Origin: Mycoemilia scoparia | Lineage: Eukaryota > Kickxellomycota > Kickxellomycetes > Kickxellales > Kickxellaceae | Assembly (NCBI GenBank): GCA_027575805.1 | Contig: JANBPU010000009.1 | Coordinates: 150,517 to 214,516 of the forward strand | DNA length: 64,000 nt | Direction of reading: 5' to 3' | Notes under the pieces: model-generated | The model's database searches: none | The model's input: the letters and a program-made list of their open reading frames with translations, nothing else | Told to the model about the DNA's origin: nothing | Translations under genes and position numbers: made by a program | In this document: piece after piece, positions 33,562 through 46,100 of the stretch | Numbering within the stretch: the first letter of the stretch is position 1 | Layout: each line of letters starts with the position of its first letter

Positions 33562-34931
33562 GTACGTAGCAGCCTGAGTATACTATTTTGGTAGTAGAGA
33601 CCAACTTTGTTGTAGCCTCTGGGTTCAAATTTGTCTCTCTTTACCTTGTTATGAATTATGTCATGTGTTTGTGGTGACATAGTTATAATAACCTTGTCCG
33701 ATCCTTCTAAATAGTGTTCTCGATATTGTCAAGCCTGGAGTACTCACTGGTGACGAAGTCCGCAAGCTCTTCTTGTATGCTCAGGAAAAGGGTTTCGCCA
33801 TTCCCGCCGTCAATTGCACTTCCTCATCTACTATCAATGCTGTCCTTGAGGCCGCTCGCGATCAGAAGACCCCCATCATCATCCAGGTCTCCCAGGGTGG
33901 CTCTGCCTTCTATGCTGGCAAGGGTCTTCCTAACGGGAACCAGGAGGCCTCTATCCTTGGTGCCGTTGCTGCCGCTAAGCACGTAAGAGAAGTCGCTAAG
34001 GCTTATGGCGTTCCAGGTAAGTTTCAAGTATTTGGCTGGATTACCAGCCATTATGTATTTATACAAGGCCTTCTGCATTTTTTGCAGAAGAGTCATTTTT
34101 CTCAAACGCACGTGGGCTTGCTGTACTAATTCGCGCTGGTCTTATCAATTTGCAATAGTTGTCATGCACTCTGACCACTGTGCCAAAAAGCTCCTCCCAT
34201 GGATGGACGGCATGATCGAGGCCGACGAGGCTTACTTCAAGGAGCATGGTGTTCCCCTCTTCTCATCCCACATGATCGACCTTTCAGAGGAGACCAATGA
34301 GGTCAACATTGGAACCACTCGCAAATACTTTGAGCGATTGGCCAAGGTCAACTGCTTCCTTGAGATGGAGATCGGCATCACTGGTGGCGAAGAAGATGGT
34401 GTCAACAACGAGGATGTCGATGCCAGCAAGCTCTACACTACCCCTGAGGATGTCTACCAGGTATACAAGTCCCTTAGCGAAGTTGGACCCAACTTCTCCA
34501 TCGCCGCTGCCTTCGGCAATGTCCATGGTGTATACAAGCCCGGAAATGTTGTCCTCAGACCTGGTCTCCTCAAGACCTATCAAGATTACGTTGTTGAGAA
34601 GGAAAATATCACCAACAACAAGAAGCCAGTCTTCCTCGTTTTCCACGGTGGATCTGGCTCTACTCACGAAGAAATTATCGAGGCTGTAAGTTATGGTGTT
34701 GTCAAGATGAACGTTGACACTGATACCCAGTGGGCCTACCTTTGCGGTGTTCGTGACTTCGTCCAGGAGAAGGCTGGATATCTTGAGGCTCAGGTTGGTA
34801 ACCCCGAAGGCCAGGACAAGCCCAACAAGAAGTACTACGATCCTCGCGTCTGGGTCCGTTGCGGTGAGAAGACTATGTCCAAGCGTGTCTCTGAGGCCAA
34901 CACTAGTCTTGGAAATGTTAATACCCTCTAA
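33557..34931 (+). CDS. FBA1: fructose-bisphosphate aldolase, class II (zinc)
   Basis: Glycolytic and gluconeogenic cleavage or condensation of fructose 1,6-bisphosphate. Exons are 33557-33561 (only 5 nt, ATGGG), 33715-34016 and 34159-34931 (359 residues). The splice of ATGGG to the second exon gives MGVLDIVKPGVLTGDEV, the standard fungal start. Zinc ligands are visible in SDHCAKKLLPW, in FLEMEIGITGGEEDG, in GNVHGVYKPG and in FHGGSGS. Codon choice is strongly biased towards C-ending codons, unlike neighbours, as expected for a very highly expressed gene. Length matches fungal enzymes. An antisense open frame over the second half is a consequence of that codon bias. Confidence 0.97.
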
Positions 34932-35091
34932 TTTTTCTTTTGAGCGACCATGTGCTTTATAGCTCTCCAGTATTATGTGTATATCCACTAGTATTTTCGT
35001 TTTTGCACAATTAGCCCATGGCATGGGTTTTTTGGTGCGTATGTATGTGTCCTGAATAAATTTGACTCTATTTGACAAGATTTCATAACCG

Positions 35092-35246
35092 ACAAGTTCT
35101 CCATCAAAAGGAAACAGGTTTGCACCCTCATACATTACCTGCAAATCGGCCCATAGCCCATACATTTTAGCTGGAGCCTGGCAGATTATTGGCTATTATC
35201 CAGGGTATTCTTCTGGTACACCTTTAAAGGAGATTCTGCCAACTGA
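35092..35246 (+). repeat. MITE-like element, family 2, copy b
   Basis: About 155 bp. It shares the inner block TTACCTGCAAATCGGCCCAT and the right-hand ATTATTGGCTATTATCC with other copies. Ends are weakly inverted (TTCTCCATCAAAAGGAA at left; right end reverse-complements to AATCTCCTTTAAAGG). It begins about 30 bp after the aldolase AATAAA. Confidence 0.7.
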
Positions 35247-35857
35247 TCAAAGTATGATAGACGGAAATGGGGCCTCACATTTTGGCCCAATCCCAAGGCA
35301 TTTCATATGCAATTCTCGGAGACCTATTCTTGTTCAAGCCTTTGTGAACACTGAACACTGACCAAAGAGTAATCCCTTTTTTGTAGTTAATATGGTGATG
35401 ATTGTAATAGTGACTCAACTGCAAAGCAATTTAATTTTTCAAAGGGACGGATTGTGTGCATGTAATCACACACAAACAAGTCTAAACCGATTTGCTTAAG
35501 TTTTCTTGATTGTTACATGCTCTGAGTTATTCACAAAGCAGCCATAAATGGTGACATGTCTTTGACGCTTTTCAAGGTCGTTACGCACCAATGCTGGCAC
35601 CACATGTGGGATTTCATCACATCATCTTTATGAATATCGGCTAGCTGGGACGTTTACGGATTATTGCGAAGTCCGAACGCAAGGCAAGGGATTGTGATTT
35701 AAACTTGAAGCTTCCGCAGCATAGCTCTGCCAATCCTCTCCAAGGCTTATTTCAATGCATCCGCAATGAATTCGGGTTTTGTAATAGGCACCAAGTGCAA
35801 GGCTTAAAGGACTTTTGATGGAAAATATGGCTAGCTCATGCAAAAAAGCGTTAGATA

Positions 35858-36014
35858 AATGGCAAGTTCTCCGCGAAAGGGGAACAGACAGATACCCTCA
35901 CATATTCCCTGCAAATCAGCTCATAACCCATATGGTTTGGCTGAAGTCTCGACGATGATTGGCTACTATACGGGGGAGTATCCTAGTACTCTTTTAGAGG
36001 AGATACTCTTCAAA
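35858..36014 (+). repeat. MITE-like element, family 2, copy c
   Basis: About 157 bp. Left end AAGTTCTCCGCGAAAGGGGAA; right end reverse-complements to AGTATCTCCTCTAAAAGAG. Inner blocks CCCTGCAAATCAGCTCATAA and GATTGGCTACTATA match copies b and d. Confidence 0.7.
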
Positions 36015-36618
36015 TTGAATAAATTTAGACCACCCATCTTCAATTTTGGGGATAGCCAATAAACCACCTGTCACAAAAAATGTGGCAATCAAGGCTGGAT
36101 ATCGATCTTATCGATATAGATTCCCTGAACCAAGCAAAATGACATATAGCCGCAACTGCCAATCAGAAGCGACTCCTGTACTCTTTGGGAGTTGGTGCAA
36201 TAAAGAACCCACCCCACTTTTCGGACCATTGTAAACAAATGGGCCAAGCACATCATTGCGCTAACGTTTCCAAACATGTTTAATCACACTTGCACGTTTT
36301 TCACTGTAGTATAGCAAGGCAGTATCAATCCATATCTAGGAGCTCGGGAATTTCATGCTTGGCAAAGAACCGAGTACATAGAAGGGAGAGAGAAAGAGAG
36401 GTTTGTGGGGTGATGACAAGTTTACCACCCCCCCTCCTCTCATCACTCCCCAACAGGTAAATCAAAGGCATACTTGTTATTTATATTTGCCATTTCGTCA
36501 TTTGGTATTGTCTTCAAAGGTATTTAAACCCGGATATGCCTCCTATGCAAGAGTCATCAGTTTTTTCATATTTTTTTGCTTTTCCTTAACAAAAGTTGAG
36601 TCATTCATAATTAATAGG

Positions 36619-38355
36619 ATGGATCCCTCAGCAATCACATTCAACAACATTCCTCTCGAGTGCAAGCTCAAGATTTGCCAGTACATCGACCCATGGATTC
36701 ATGAGGAAACCCTCGATGCCTTAGCTGCTTTCAATAGTTCTTGGAACACCGCCGTCCTTTACACAAGATGGGAATACCACCAATATCCCGAATTCATTCC
36801 CAACGACATTTTTAGCGCCACATACTCGAAAACCCTCAAGAAGAGGGAACGGGTTCATGTCAACTTTACCAGGAACGGAACACAGTATGTTAAACGTATG
36901 AAGATTAGTGACCCGTCAGTGCTAAACCGCCTTGTGGGGACAAACAAATTCCCTTTGTTAAAGGAACTAGACGTGTCCTGTGTGAACATTGGTCGTGGCG
37001 AGAAGGCATTGACAGATCTGGCCATAAACAACCAAAACATACACAAATTGAAGGTGACCAGTAAACAGCAGGGAATGCCAAACGCTATGCCTATGGATCT
37101 AATCAATAACAAAAGAAACTCTCTGTTCAGACCAATCGAAGCAATGTCAAGTAATCTGGCCAGTATAACACTCGAAGTATCGATCCCATTCTCCAACATA
37201 CATAGCCTATTAGCTCTTGTTCCAAAGCTCCAGCACCTACGAGTTGATACGTGCAGTCTTCAAAACATTTGCGATACATTCGAGTATGGGAGCAATTGCT
37301 TTGATGCGAAAAAGATGAATGACCAAAATACATACGATCCATTGGATTCTTCATCGATTTCAGGAATTATGGCCCTCATGTCGCCACACCAGAACCTCGA
37401 ATCTCTGGATATAAAAGAAATCAAGATCGATACCAATTCCTACGTCTACAAGGCATTCGACTATTATGCCTCTCTCCCGCCACTTCCCAAGCTAAAGGAT
37501 CTTGGTTTGCCCAAGTTTTCGTCTTATGTCGCTGATTCTGGTAGTCACGAGGCTGTACAGAACATCACTTGGGCCCCGTTCACTGATCACCACGCTGCTT
37601 CTCTTGCTGGGCATAGCAAAGAAAGCCTTATTCAATGGTCACCAAAACTCCGCTCTCTTCGCCTAAGATCATTCACTCCAAATTATGCTTCCTCCATAGT
37701 CCAGTGCTGCCCTAACCTTGAATCGCTCTTTTTGGACATTAAGGTCGTAGAGTCCGACTTGCCATTATTGATTAATGGAATTCAAATTCTGGCCAAAGGT
37801 CTTAATAAGCTTCAGGCCTTAAAAATTGGCCAATTCGAACCACTTGCTCCACTGAATCAGGATCTAAGCAGTCTCTTTACATGGTCCGGAAAAAGCAGTC
37901 AATCGGCTGATATCCAGAGCCCCAATGCAAGCAAACAAGGTATCTCAAAAAATCTTGCCTTTGCTGGTAGTCTCAAGTTACTCGACATTCAGAACTTTGC
38001 CGTTTCTCCTACCATCTTGACCTCGCTCGGTCAATTCCAAAACCTGGAAGTCCTCAAGATCCAATTTTCTACTCTCGAAAACATCGACAGCATTGGTAGC
38101 ATCGAAAAGGAAGAGACTGATGCAATCAAGTCTATTTTCCCCAACCTAACCCAAATTGTTATCAACAACAACGTACAGCTCAATACAACGATAACAGAGA
38201 AACAATTACAAAAGTTTTTGTCTCTATTCCCAAATCTAAGTCAAACAAGGCTTTCATTAAACAACTCATTGATCGATGCTATGATGTTCCAATTTCCACA
38301 TGTGCACTTCTTGGTACCCGAGTGCTCAGCAAAGATGTATTTGTGGAACTTATAA
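36619..38355 (+). CDS. F-box-like / leucine-rich-repeat protein
   Basis: Single exon. Taking the ATG at 36619 gives 578 residues; the open frame extends upstream without a better start. Residues 1-50 resemble a divergent F-box (FNNIPLECKLKICQYIDPWI). From about residue 105 to the end there are irregular LRR-like units with the L-x-x-L pattern (LLKELDVSCVNI, NLESLDIKEIKIDTN, KLRSLRLRSF, NLESLFLDIKVV, NLEVLKIQFSTLE, NLTQIVINNNVQ). Such proteins are usually substrate receptors of SCF ubiquitin ligases. They are numerous and fast-evolving in early-diverging fungi. The substrate cannot be predicted. The gene lies next to repeat elements, fitting an expanding family, which is an inference. Confidence 0.75.
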   Translation: MDPSAITFNNIPLECKLKICQYIDPWIHEETLDALAAFNSSWNTAVLYTRWEYHQYPEFIPNDIFSATYSKTLKKRERVHVNFTRNGTQYVKRMKISDPSVLNRLVGTNKFPLLKELDVSCVNIGRGEKALTDLAINNQNIHKLKVTSKQQGMPNAMPMDLINNKRNSLFRPIEAMSSNLASITLEVSIPFSNIHSLLALVPKLQHLRVDTCSLQNICDTFEYGSNCFDAKKMNDQNTYDPLDSSSISGIMALMSPHQNLESLDIKEIKIDTNSYVYKAFDYYASLPPLPKLKDLGLPKFSSYVADSGSHEAVQNITWAPFTDHHAASLAGHSKESLIQWSPKLRSLRLRSFTPNYASSIVQCCPNLESLFLDIKVVESDLPLLINGIQILAKGLNKLQALKIGQFEPLAPLNQDLSSLFTWSGKSSQSADIQSPNASKQGISKNLAFAGSLKLLDIQNFAVSPTILTSLGQFQNLEVLKIQFSTLENIDSIGSIEKEETDAIKSIFPNLTQIVINNNVQLNTTITEKQLQKFLSLFPNLSQTRLSLNNSLIDAMMFQFPHVHFLVPECSAKMYLWNL

Positions 38356-38853
38356 ACCTTTTAGATTATTACTATTATTATACTTAATTTTTCGCCATCA
38401 TCACCTAATATTATTCTATAGACAAACCAATAAATTTAATGATTTATAAGCCAACTGATATGTTGTAGTAGCCTTTATCAATTAGAATGATTACCAACAT
38501 CGGCTTAACACTGTTTATCATCAAGTTTGAATTCAGAATAGTTAGTTTCATGTTAAGAGAAATATAATGACAAGTCGCCCCATAACGATTTGTAAATCAT
38601 ATGGATGGATGATTTTCTGACATAAGATCGATTACAAAAGAAAACATGTATGTTTCAAAGTGATCTTCCACACAACAGCCTGGATTATAGTAATACTCAT
38701 TTCTCATACATACATATATACATCTAATTATTCATTATGACGTTCTTTTACAAAGCAAATAATAGTGCTGGTGCAAAAAGCTCTTTACATCGATTTAATT
38801 ATTTTTTATTCGCCTGTCATTACACAAACAAACAAACCATCGCAGCAAGAAAG
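38356..38853. other. intergenic gap before the J-protein gene
   Basis: About 500 bp, AT-rich. It holds the 3' UTR of the F-box gene (AATAAAT at about 38429) and the J-protein promoter. The frame of the next gene is open from an ATG at 38737, which could be an alternative start. No repeat is seen. Confidence 0.45.
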
Positions 38854-39897
38854 ATGCTAGAAAGATACAGATACCATTCCATAAGATCACCACCACCACC
38901 ACCACCAAGATTTGTTTATTTCGGGACCCGGCAATTTTCCAACCTATCACAACACCAACCAGATAATAACAACAAAGATCTATACGCTGTGCTCGGAATT
39001 AGTCGTAACGCTACCCAGACTGATATCAAACGGAAATATTATGCTTTATGCCACAAGTATCATCCCGACAAAGTACTATCAAAAAAATCAAGAACACTGC
39101 AAACAGCAACAACAACAACAACAAACTTGGGCTCGGAAGATGATGATTTGGATACAAAACAAGTAACAGAGAAATTTCGACAAATAGTTAGAGCATACGA
39201 AGTTTTAAGCAATCCAACCACCAGAAGAGAATATGATAAATTTGGTCAATCCATATACTATAGGAGCGGCAACACCTCTAATTCCAATACTACCAGGTAC
39301 TGGGCAAATCCAGAAACAGAAGAACAGTGGGCAAAATATAATAAAGAATGGCACAAAAGTGGTGGCCAATATTATGGTCCATTTCCTAAACCTCACAGAC
39401 AAACCCCTGAAGAAGAAAAACGGACAACAATGTTTGGAATGATTGTTGTTACAGCGGTTATACTTTTCGGTGGCTTGCAATTGGCGTATCAGGTTTGGGT
39501 GACAAGAAATACGGGCGGAGGAGAAGGAGGAGGAGGTTTGGATGACTATTACAACAAGGATCATAATAGAGCCGTGCTGGCTTTAAAAAGAGCAAGAGAA
39601 AGAGCTAAAGAATCTTGGAGAGTTCAATATACTGATCGACTTGATAACCACCCAGGTTTTGATACAAATAATAGCAATAGAGTTTTGCGTCCTCCATCTA
39701 AAGAGGAACAGATTATGAGGTTTTTGGCAACTTACGAAGGCAATGGAAAACTGGGGTTTGGAACCGATCACTTGGGAAGACCTGCTCAGTTTGGCCATGA
39801 CGGCTCGTCTCCACCCCCATCATCCATTTTGCAACTACCCCCTCCTCCGCCAGCATCATCTCATAGCAACAATGATTTAAAAGATACGAAAAAATAG
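38854..39897 (+). CDS. J-domain (DnaJ/Hsp40) protein with one membrane segment, possibly mitochondrial
   Basis: Co-chaperone for an Hsp70. With the ATG at 38854 it has 347 residues; an in-frame ATG at 38737 would add 39. The N-terminus (MLERYRYHSIRSPPPPPP...) is basic and could be a mitochondrial presequence. The J domain starts near residue 42 (DLYAVLGISRNATQTDIKRKY) with the HPD tripeptide in KYHPDKV. It is interrupted by a Thr/Gln-rich insertion (TATTTTTNLGSEDDD) before VTEKFRQIVRAYEVLSN. A single hydrophobic segment at about 192-215 (MFGMIVVTAVILFGGLQLAY) is followed by a Gly-rich stretch and a charged, Pro-rich tail. No Gly/Phe or zinc-finger domain is present, so it is a class III J-protein resembling animal DNAJC4. 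The subcellular location is inferred. Confidence 0.8.
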   Translation: MLERYRYHSIRSPPPPPPRFVYFGTRQFSNLSQHQPDNNNKDLYAVLGISRNATQTDIKRKYYALCHKYHPDKVLSKKSRTLQTATTTTTNLGSEDDDLDTKQVTEKFRQIVRAYEVLSNPTTRREYDKFGQSIYYRSGNTSNSNTTRYWANPETEEQWAKYNKEWHKSGGQYYGPFPKPHRQTPEEEKRTTMFGMIVVTAVILFGGLQLAYQVWVTRNTGGGEGGGGLDDYYNKDHNRAVLALKRARERAKESWRVQYTDRLDNHPGFDTNNSNRVLRPPSKEEQIMRFLATYEGNGKLGFGTDHLGRPAQFGHDGSSPPPSSILQLPPPPPASSHSNNDLKDTKK

Positions 39898-40115
39898 AGC
39901 ATTACAAATAAATAATGGATTCTTGCGTTTAGTTTCATTTTGTATATTAAAAACCATTACAACTATCCACTAATAAAAAATAAATACATCCATGATAATA
40001 TCCCGCAAGTTGTTTATATTCTGATTGATTATAATAAAATAAAGTTTGGCAATTTAAGCTATTCAATAAATATAATATATACTATAAGAAAAATATAAAG
40101 TTTTACACAAATAAA

Positions 40116-43100
40116 TTACCTAATGGTTTCTTGGTAAAGAACATCCTGAAGAGCTTTTGCACTCTTCAAGAGTTTCTTGTTGAGCTGTGATTGTGAACCA
40201 CCCTCTTTTTTGTTATCATGATGAGGATAGGGTTTATAATTGGATGGGTGATAATCATAACTATAAGATGCCTTTTGCTGTTGCTGCTGTTGTGGTTCCT
40301 GTAAATCATTTAAGGTATTGATCTGCTCGCCCTTCATATTGATAAGATCAACCAAATCCCTGATCTCTGATGCCAACACACGTCGATGACGCTCGTTAGA
40401 CTTGTCAGTTGGATCCATTTCCTCAAATGCACTAGTAAGCTCATGATAACGGCGCTTCAATATAACCAATTCGTCCCTAAGCATCTCTATAACTTTGTTT
40501 GCTGATGAAGATGATGATCCCTTGTTTGTGTAAGAGCCATGGGGTTGTTTCCTTGTGCGGTTGTACCGATCTTGTGCTCTCACTTGCTCATAGCTTGGAG
40601 GTGGAGGAAGTATTTCTGCTGGCTGAAGATCAGAATCAAATCTATTAAGCCAGTTTTGCCAACGTGCTCTTGCATTACTGATAGAGCTTTGTTCTTCACG
40701 AGCTCTGGATTCTCTATGATTTGTCCTGGGCTCTGGTGGATTAGGTTCGTTATCATCACCAACGACGTCGTTATGAACCTGGGATTCAAGTGCCTTTATA
40801 TAGTCTTGCAAGTAAGCAGCTAGTTCTTTACTAGCCTTTTCACTCGAGCTCTGCTTCCGCTGATGAGAAAACAATGGCCGAGGGACTGGCCCCGACGACC
40901 TTCTAGCGCTATGTGGGTCGTAAGAATAGTCTGACCCATCGTCTCTTACTTCAAAGGGCTCCTCTTCATCATCATGGTTGTTTCCATAAACTCCGGCTGC
41001 CATGTTACCGACACTCTTTGGCAGAGAGTGAGGAATTTCTCTGAGTGACTTGCACACAGGGCATTTCTGTATAGTGGATTTTGGCTTTTTCTCATGTTGA
41101 TGGAAGTTTGCTTCATGATCATCGCGCAAAGTATCGATTATGGTTTGAAGCTGCTCCATTATAGATTGTTTGTTCTTTTGTTTCTTCACATTGTCATTCT
41201 TGGGGATAGTCTCAAGGTGAAACTTGGATCCCTTGGTTGAGGATCTGCGAGACTTTAATTTGGATGCATGACATTTAGTAGGAACATTCAAAGGTGAGTG
41301 ATGTGCTTTCTTGTAAGCTTTGGTCGCATTATGTTCATCTGCATATGTTCTATCCTCGGTTTCATCAGAATTGGTATAGTAAGCCTTGTTCAACAATGAT
41401 TCTGGGACAGTTATAGTAGATTCCGAGTTGTTGCTTTCAGTCTCTTCGATCTCACGAACATTTTCTTGGTCCTCCTCATGGTTGTCTTCGTAATAAGAAG
41501 TGTCTTGCATTTGTACCTCGTCCTCCATCGGTACAGGAGACTGAACATTATCTTCTGCAACTTGGTCATCCTCAATGCCATCAACAATATTGGAAAAATA
41601 TTGACTTTGTACCAAGGGGCTTGAATGATGGACTGATTGCCTTGGCGTGCTCCTGCGTGAAGAGTCAAGAGGCTTCTTGGCCAATTGTGCTCGAGAAGAG
41701 ACGCTACCCCTATGTGACATTGATCTCTGAACACTACCCTTTTCTGATGGCGTATCAAAACGACGGTGCTGGAACTGCTGTTGATGCTGTCTAGATATGG
41801 GTGTGCTCATTGTGTGGCTGCGTTGAAGTGATGGTGTAGTCCACACGTTAGCATCATGGCGAAGTTTTCTGTGAGGAGTTGATCTCGCCTTTTTGGAAAG
41901 CGTGCTGGTTTGTGTAGGCTTGACAACGAACTGCTCAGTTTGAGCTGATATGTTCTTCTCTTCTCTTCCGGCCTGCTGTGCTTCCTGCTTTTGTCTCTGA
42001 ACCACAGATGGACTTTGTGGCCGATACTTTGGCAAATCAACAGCAGAAGAGTTGACCCACTGACTTGTTCTTTGGTGCTTGGAAAGTACAGGATCCGTGT
42101 TGACAGAGCGAAGGACTTGTCTCATTGCTGGCGGTGTTCTTGTAGAAGTGGATCCACCCTGCAATATCCTTTGGAAGGTTTTGTTGGCTGGATTGGTAGG
42201 CTGTATGAATGGATCTTGCTCATCGCTATTTCCATTTCCAGATGCTCTAGGATTTGGCTGCTGAGATGCGGAGACATTGCGATCTTTGGGGAATGGCGAG
42301 GTTCCAACGGCAATACTATTGGAGCTTGGCTTAGGATTTTGGTGAAGCAGCTGTTGCTGGTGTTGTAAATGTAGTTGTTGTTGCTGCTGGGATGCTTTTT
42401 CCAAGATTGCTCTTGAAAGAGTCCGGAGCTCATCCATTTGCTTTGACATTTCGTCGCGCTGCTCTGTCAAGATACGCATGAATTGGGCCACCTCTGAGTG
42501 TAGTTTGGTTGCTTCAGGTGAAGTACTTTGCTCCTCTCCTGAGACAATATGTTCGACTGTCTCATCAAATATAGATTCAGGGGGTCTGAATTCACCTGCT
42601 CCAGAGATCTGTTCTTGAGATTGGGATGCAAGATCACACACCTCTTCTTCTTGCTCATTTCCAGCAATTCCCATAGTATTATGATTGAACTCCATTTGTT
42701 GCTCACCATTAACACCATAATGACTCTCTGTATACTCTGTTTCCTGCTGGGGAGGCAGAGATGGTGGTGTTGGTGGCTGTGGTGGGTTTGATCGTGAGGC
42801 ATGCACCACAGGCTTGGGCGGAAGTGGTCGGTAGACAAATTGGTTTTTTGGGAGTGGGCCCAAGGCACGACTGGGAGTTGGAGCACTGGGTCTCCTAAAT
42901 AAACCCGATTGGAGTTGTGGGGTTTTTGGCAAAGAATTCTGAGGTGGTGTGTTTGGGAATCCGGGCTTTTCGGAATATGCAGAATCTGGGTATCTCTGTT
43001 CGCTTGGAGTAGCTGATCTCTCAACAGACTGGTGATTTTGAGCACTGCTTTTAACCGACTTCCATGAAATACGCGATGACCACAGCGATGAGGGTTGCTT

Positions 43101-46100
43101 TGAGTGCTGAGGTGTTTGAACAGCGCTGTGCTCATCAGACCCCGACTCGGGTTGTGAATATTGGTCCTCCTCATCCCCCTCCTGTTGCAACTCTTCCTCA
43201 CCATATACATTATCATTATGTGGAGAAAGATATTCCATTATACTCTCGATATGCTCATTACCGTCGGTCTGACCTGATGCTATCTTTTCCATCAAAGGCT
43301 TTAACTGACGCAGCTTTAATTGCAAAAGCTTGTGGTCTGGGCTCAAGGTATCACTGGTTATTCCCGATTGGTTTTCAAACTTACGGTTCGCAATAGACTT
43401 CTGTCTTCTGACAAGCGATTCAGGCAACATGGTTTCTATATCACCGCCCCTAACAGAACCACCACCACCATCAACAGATCCGTCTTGAGAACTTGAGTAT
43501 GGCATGGTTGGTTCGGTCTCATAAGATGGATTATGTACCAGCTGCTGGTGAACATTTCGATGATTTTGAGATATTGCCATACTTCTTTGGCCTGGGCTTT
43601 GATACTTTGCTAGGGGAGATGTTGGAATGTTTTCCTTTGGCTTTTGCAGTCTCAAGTCCAAATTCTTGTAATTGGGAAGATCGTTAAAATCTATTGTAGG
43701 GTCTTGGAATGGTATGTAATTCCCTGTGTTGGAAGGTGAACTTATTCCAGACACTTCACCACGCAACGGCGAGAAGTTTCTGCCTAAACCGACCCGAGAT
43801 TGTAGCCACGAAGCACTGCTGCCTGTCGGACTTTGGGGTACTGAGCTATCAAAATTGTGATTGGGCTGGGATATCCTACTAATGTGATAGGAGCCAGAGT
43901 TGTTTAGTAGCGAACCAAGGTTTAGGCTGTCCTCTCCTCCTCCACCATGCCCATTCTTTTGGGGGAAGCATGAGGACTGAGGCTGCGGGCTGCCCTCAGC
44001 GCTATTAAGAGCTGATGGGGTTGCTACCCTTTTCCCCAGAGGTGAGCTTATATAATGGAATTGCGGTTTTGCCAGCGGTTTCTTTGCAAATTGACGATTC
44101 ATATCGCTTCTCTCGTAGCCAGAATTATGCTCATCGTCGGCCATCCTGCTTTCTGAATCATTCTGGTGTCTGTCTCTAAAGTCTATTTGATTCCTATTTT
44201 GAAGAGCCCTTGTGCCCAATTTTTCGCTGGAAGGCATGGTGGCCGGCGAGACCTGTGAGCTGAGCATTCTAGGCTGTGGGGTATATGAATTTCTGTTGGA
44301 AAATGGTGCAGCCTTCTCGGGCTTCCTTCTGCGAGGATCCCTATCTATTCCGCGTGTGAAAATAGTGGCGGGGGTTGTTGGAGCAGATATAAGATATTGG
44401 TCTGGAGTGCCAAAACCATTTATGGCAGTTTCAAATAGAGTTTCTCCAAACCTTGGGGTTTTAAGCACTCCGCTAATGTCTTCATCCTCACATACACCAA
44501 GACTGTTTACTCGGCCGTATTTTCCAAGCGGATCATCTTCATTATTCTCCCAGCGGAGCTGTTCCTTAACTACACTTTCTGTAACACTATCAGTCCCAAG
44601 TCTATGGAACGACGATGGGTTGGATGCTGAGCTTGAATAGCCGCGATTCCTGTCCTTTTTCCTGTTTATCAAGTCACCAAACACTATCTCGTGGTCCTTG
44701 TCTGTGTCCTGGGAGCTGGCTTTCGAGCCAAAAAGGTCATCAGGATTGTTGATGGGCCTGAACTGGGAATCGTATAAATCAGCAACGTCTTGTTTCTGTG
44801 GTGAAAAGTTATCATTGATAAAATAGCCATTCTCAGAGTCCAAGCTGTGCTTTCGAGCAGTCCATGATATACTGCTAACAGTGGCGTCCTTGATGTAATC
44901 TTGGTTTTTGTGGTGAGATTGTGACTGTTGGTACGAAATGATAGACTCATCGGTCATATCACCCTGGTCAAACCCAGGGAACACGTCTCCCATTGACCGC
45001 CTTTCAAATGTATCGTCATCGTCACCATTTAAGTCATTAGAGTGGTTCCTGACAGCTTCAGGTGTCATGTAGTAGTTGGAGTAGCTGTTTGTTTGCGATC
45101 TGTGGTTTAACTTTATTGAATTTTGGTTTTGTGGAGAACTCTGTGAATTAGGTGACCATGTGGAATATACATTTTCAAAGTCACGCTTTGGTGGCTCAAG
45201 GGAATCGAGCTCTTTGATGTCCTGTCTTCCATGGTCATCATCCATGTTTTGGGCATCGCCATTACTCGACGCATAGGAATCCTGGCTTCCCATGTTGATA
45301 TGGCTATCAGAAAGGTCAGATCTGATCCCTGTGTCGATAGCAAATGTGTTATGACCCTTATTGGATTTCATACTCTGGAAATTGGGCTGGTTTTGAAGCT
45401 CTCTATCCCGATATCTGCTTTGGCCGGTATACTGCAATCTGGGTACATTTAGGAGGTCTTGGCTAACTCTTCCATTGTTGTTGTCGGCATCACAGTCATC
45501 GCTGTCGTGGTAGGGATGGCCGCTGTCGGCAGAGGCACCTGACTTCAAAGGCTGTGGAAAATAAGAGATGGTTTCTGTGAACTCAGTGTGTATGTTTTTA
45601 ATGTGGGTTTCTTCCTGAAGTGGGGCGTTTGAGCTCTTTGTATCAGTATAGAACGAAAACCCATCGATTCCATCGGGATTAACGCCGTTATCGACAGACT
45701 CATCGCCACCAAAGCTTAGCTTTTCGCTGAGCCCTGCTGCATCATCAAAGTGTATGTCTGTCAATCTACTTGAGTCTTCAAGCGACCTTTTTCTTACATG
45801 CTTTTTGTTGCTGGGAGACATTTTGCGCTCGCCAGTAATAGCCATATCAAATGATGCCATCTGCGGGGAGGGTGAAAGTTGGATTCCGCCTCGCAAATGT
45901 TTGAGGCTTTCTTCGGATCCCCTTCTTACACTGCCAGCAGTATGGATTTGTTGCTGTTGTTCCTCATCTTCATCTTCTTCATGGCCTGCATTGTTAAGAA
46001 TATCGGACGTGATCTCGCCAATCGACTCGATGTCATCTCCATCGTCTTCTTTTTCGTGATTAGCCTTAGAGTTGAACAAACAGTCGCAAAGTTCAGCGCG

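Larger units (their letters stand above)
34932..36618. other. intergenic region with two family 2 repeats
   Basis: Aldolase 3' UTR (AATAAA at about 35055), then two copies of the family 2 element in the same orientation at 35092-35246 and 35858-36014. The sequence before the F-box gene contains a pyrimidine-rich tract (36424-36450) and AT-rich leader. The frame of the F-box gene is open back to 36403 but reads like leader. Confidence 0.5.

Noticed and set aside
34284..35165. Long minus-strand open frame over the aldolase gene
   Set aside because: It is the shadow of a strongly C-ending codon bias on the coding strand; the translation has no motif and the sense strand is clearly aldolase.
38900..38906. 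Short tandem CCA, CAA and AAT runs as a CRISPR-like or satellite array
   Set aside because: They are simple-sequence runs inside coding or leader DNA, with no spacers.
42467..43216. 249-codon minus-strand open frame inside the large disordered gene
   Set aside because: An alternative frame of the same low-complexity minus-strand DNA; the 1,987-codon frame with the Cep57-like tail is far better supported.
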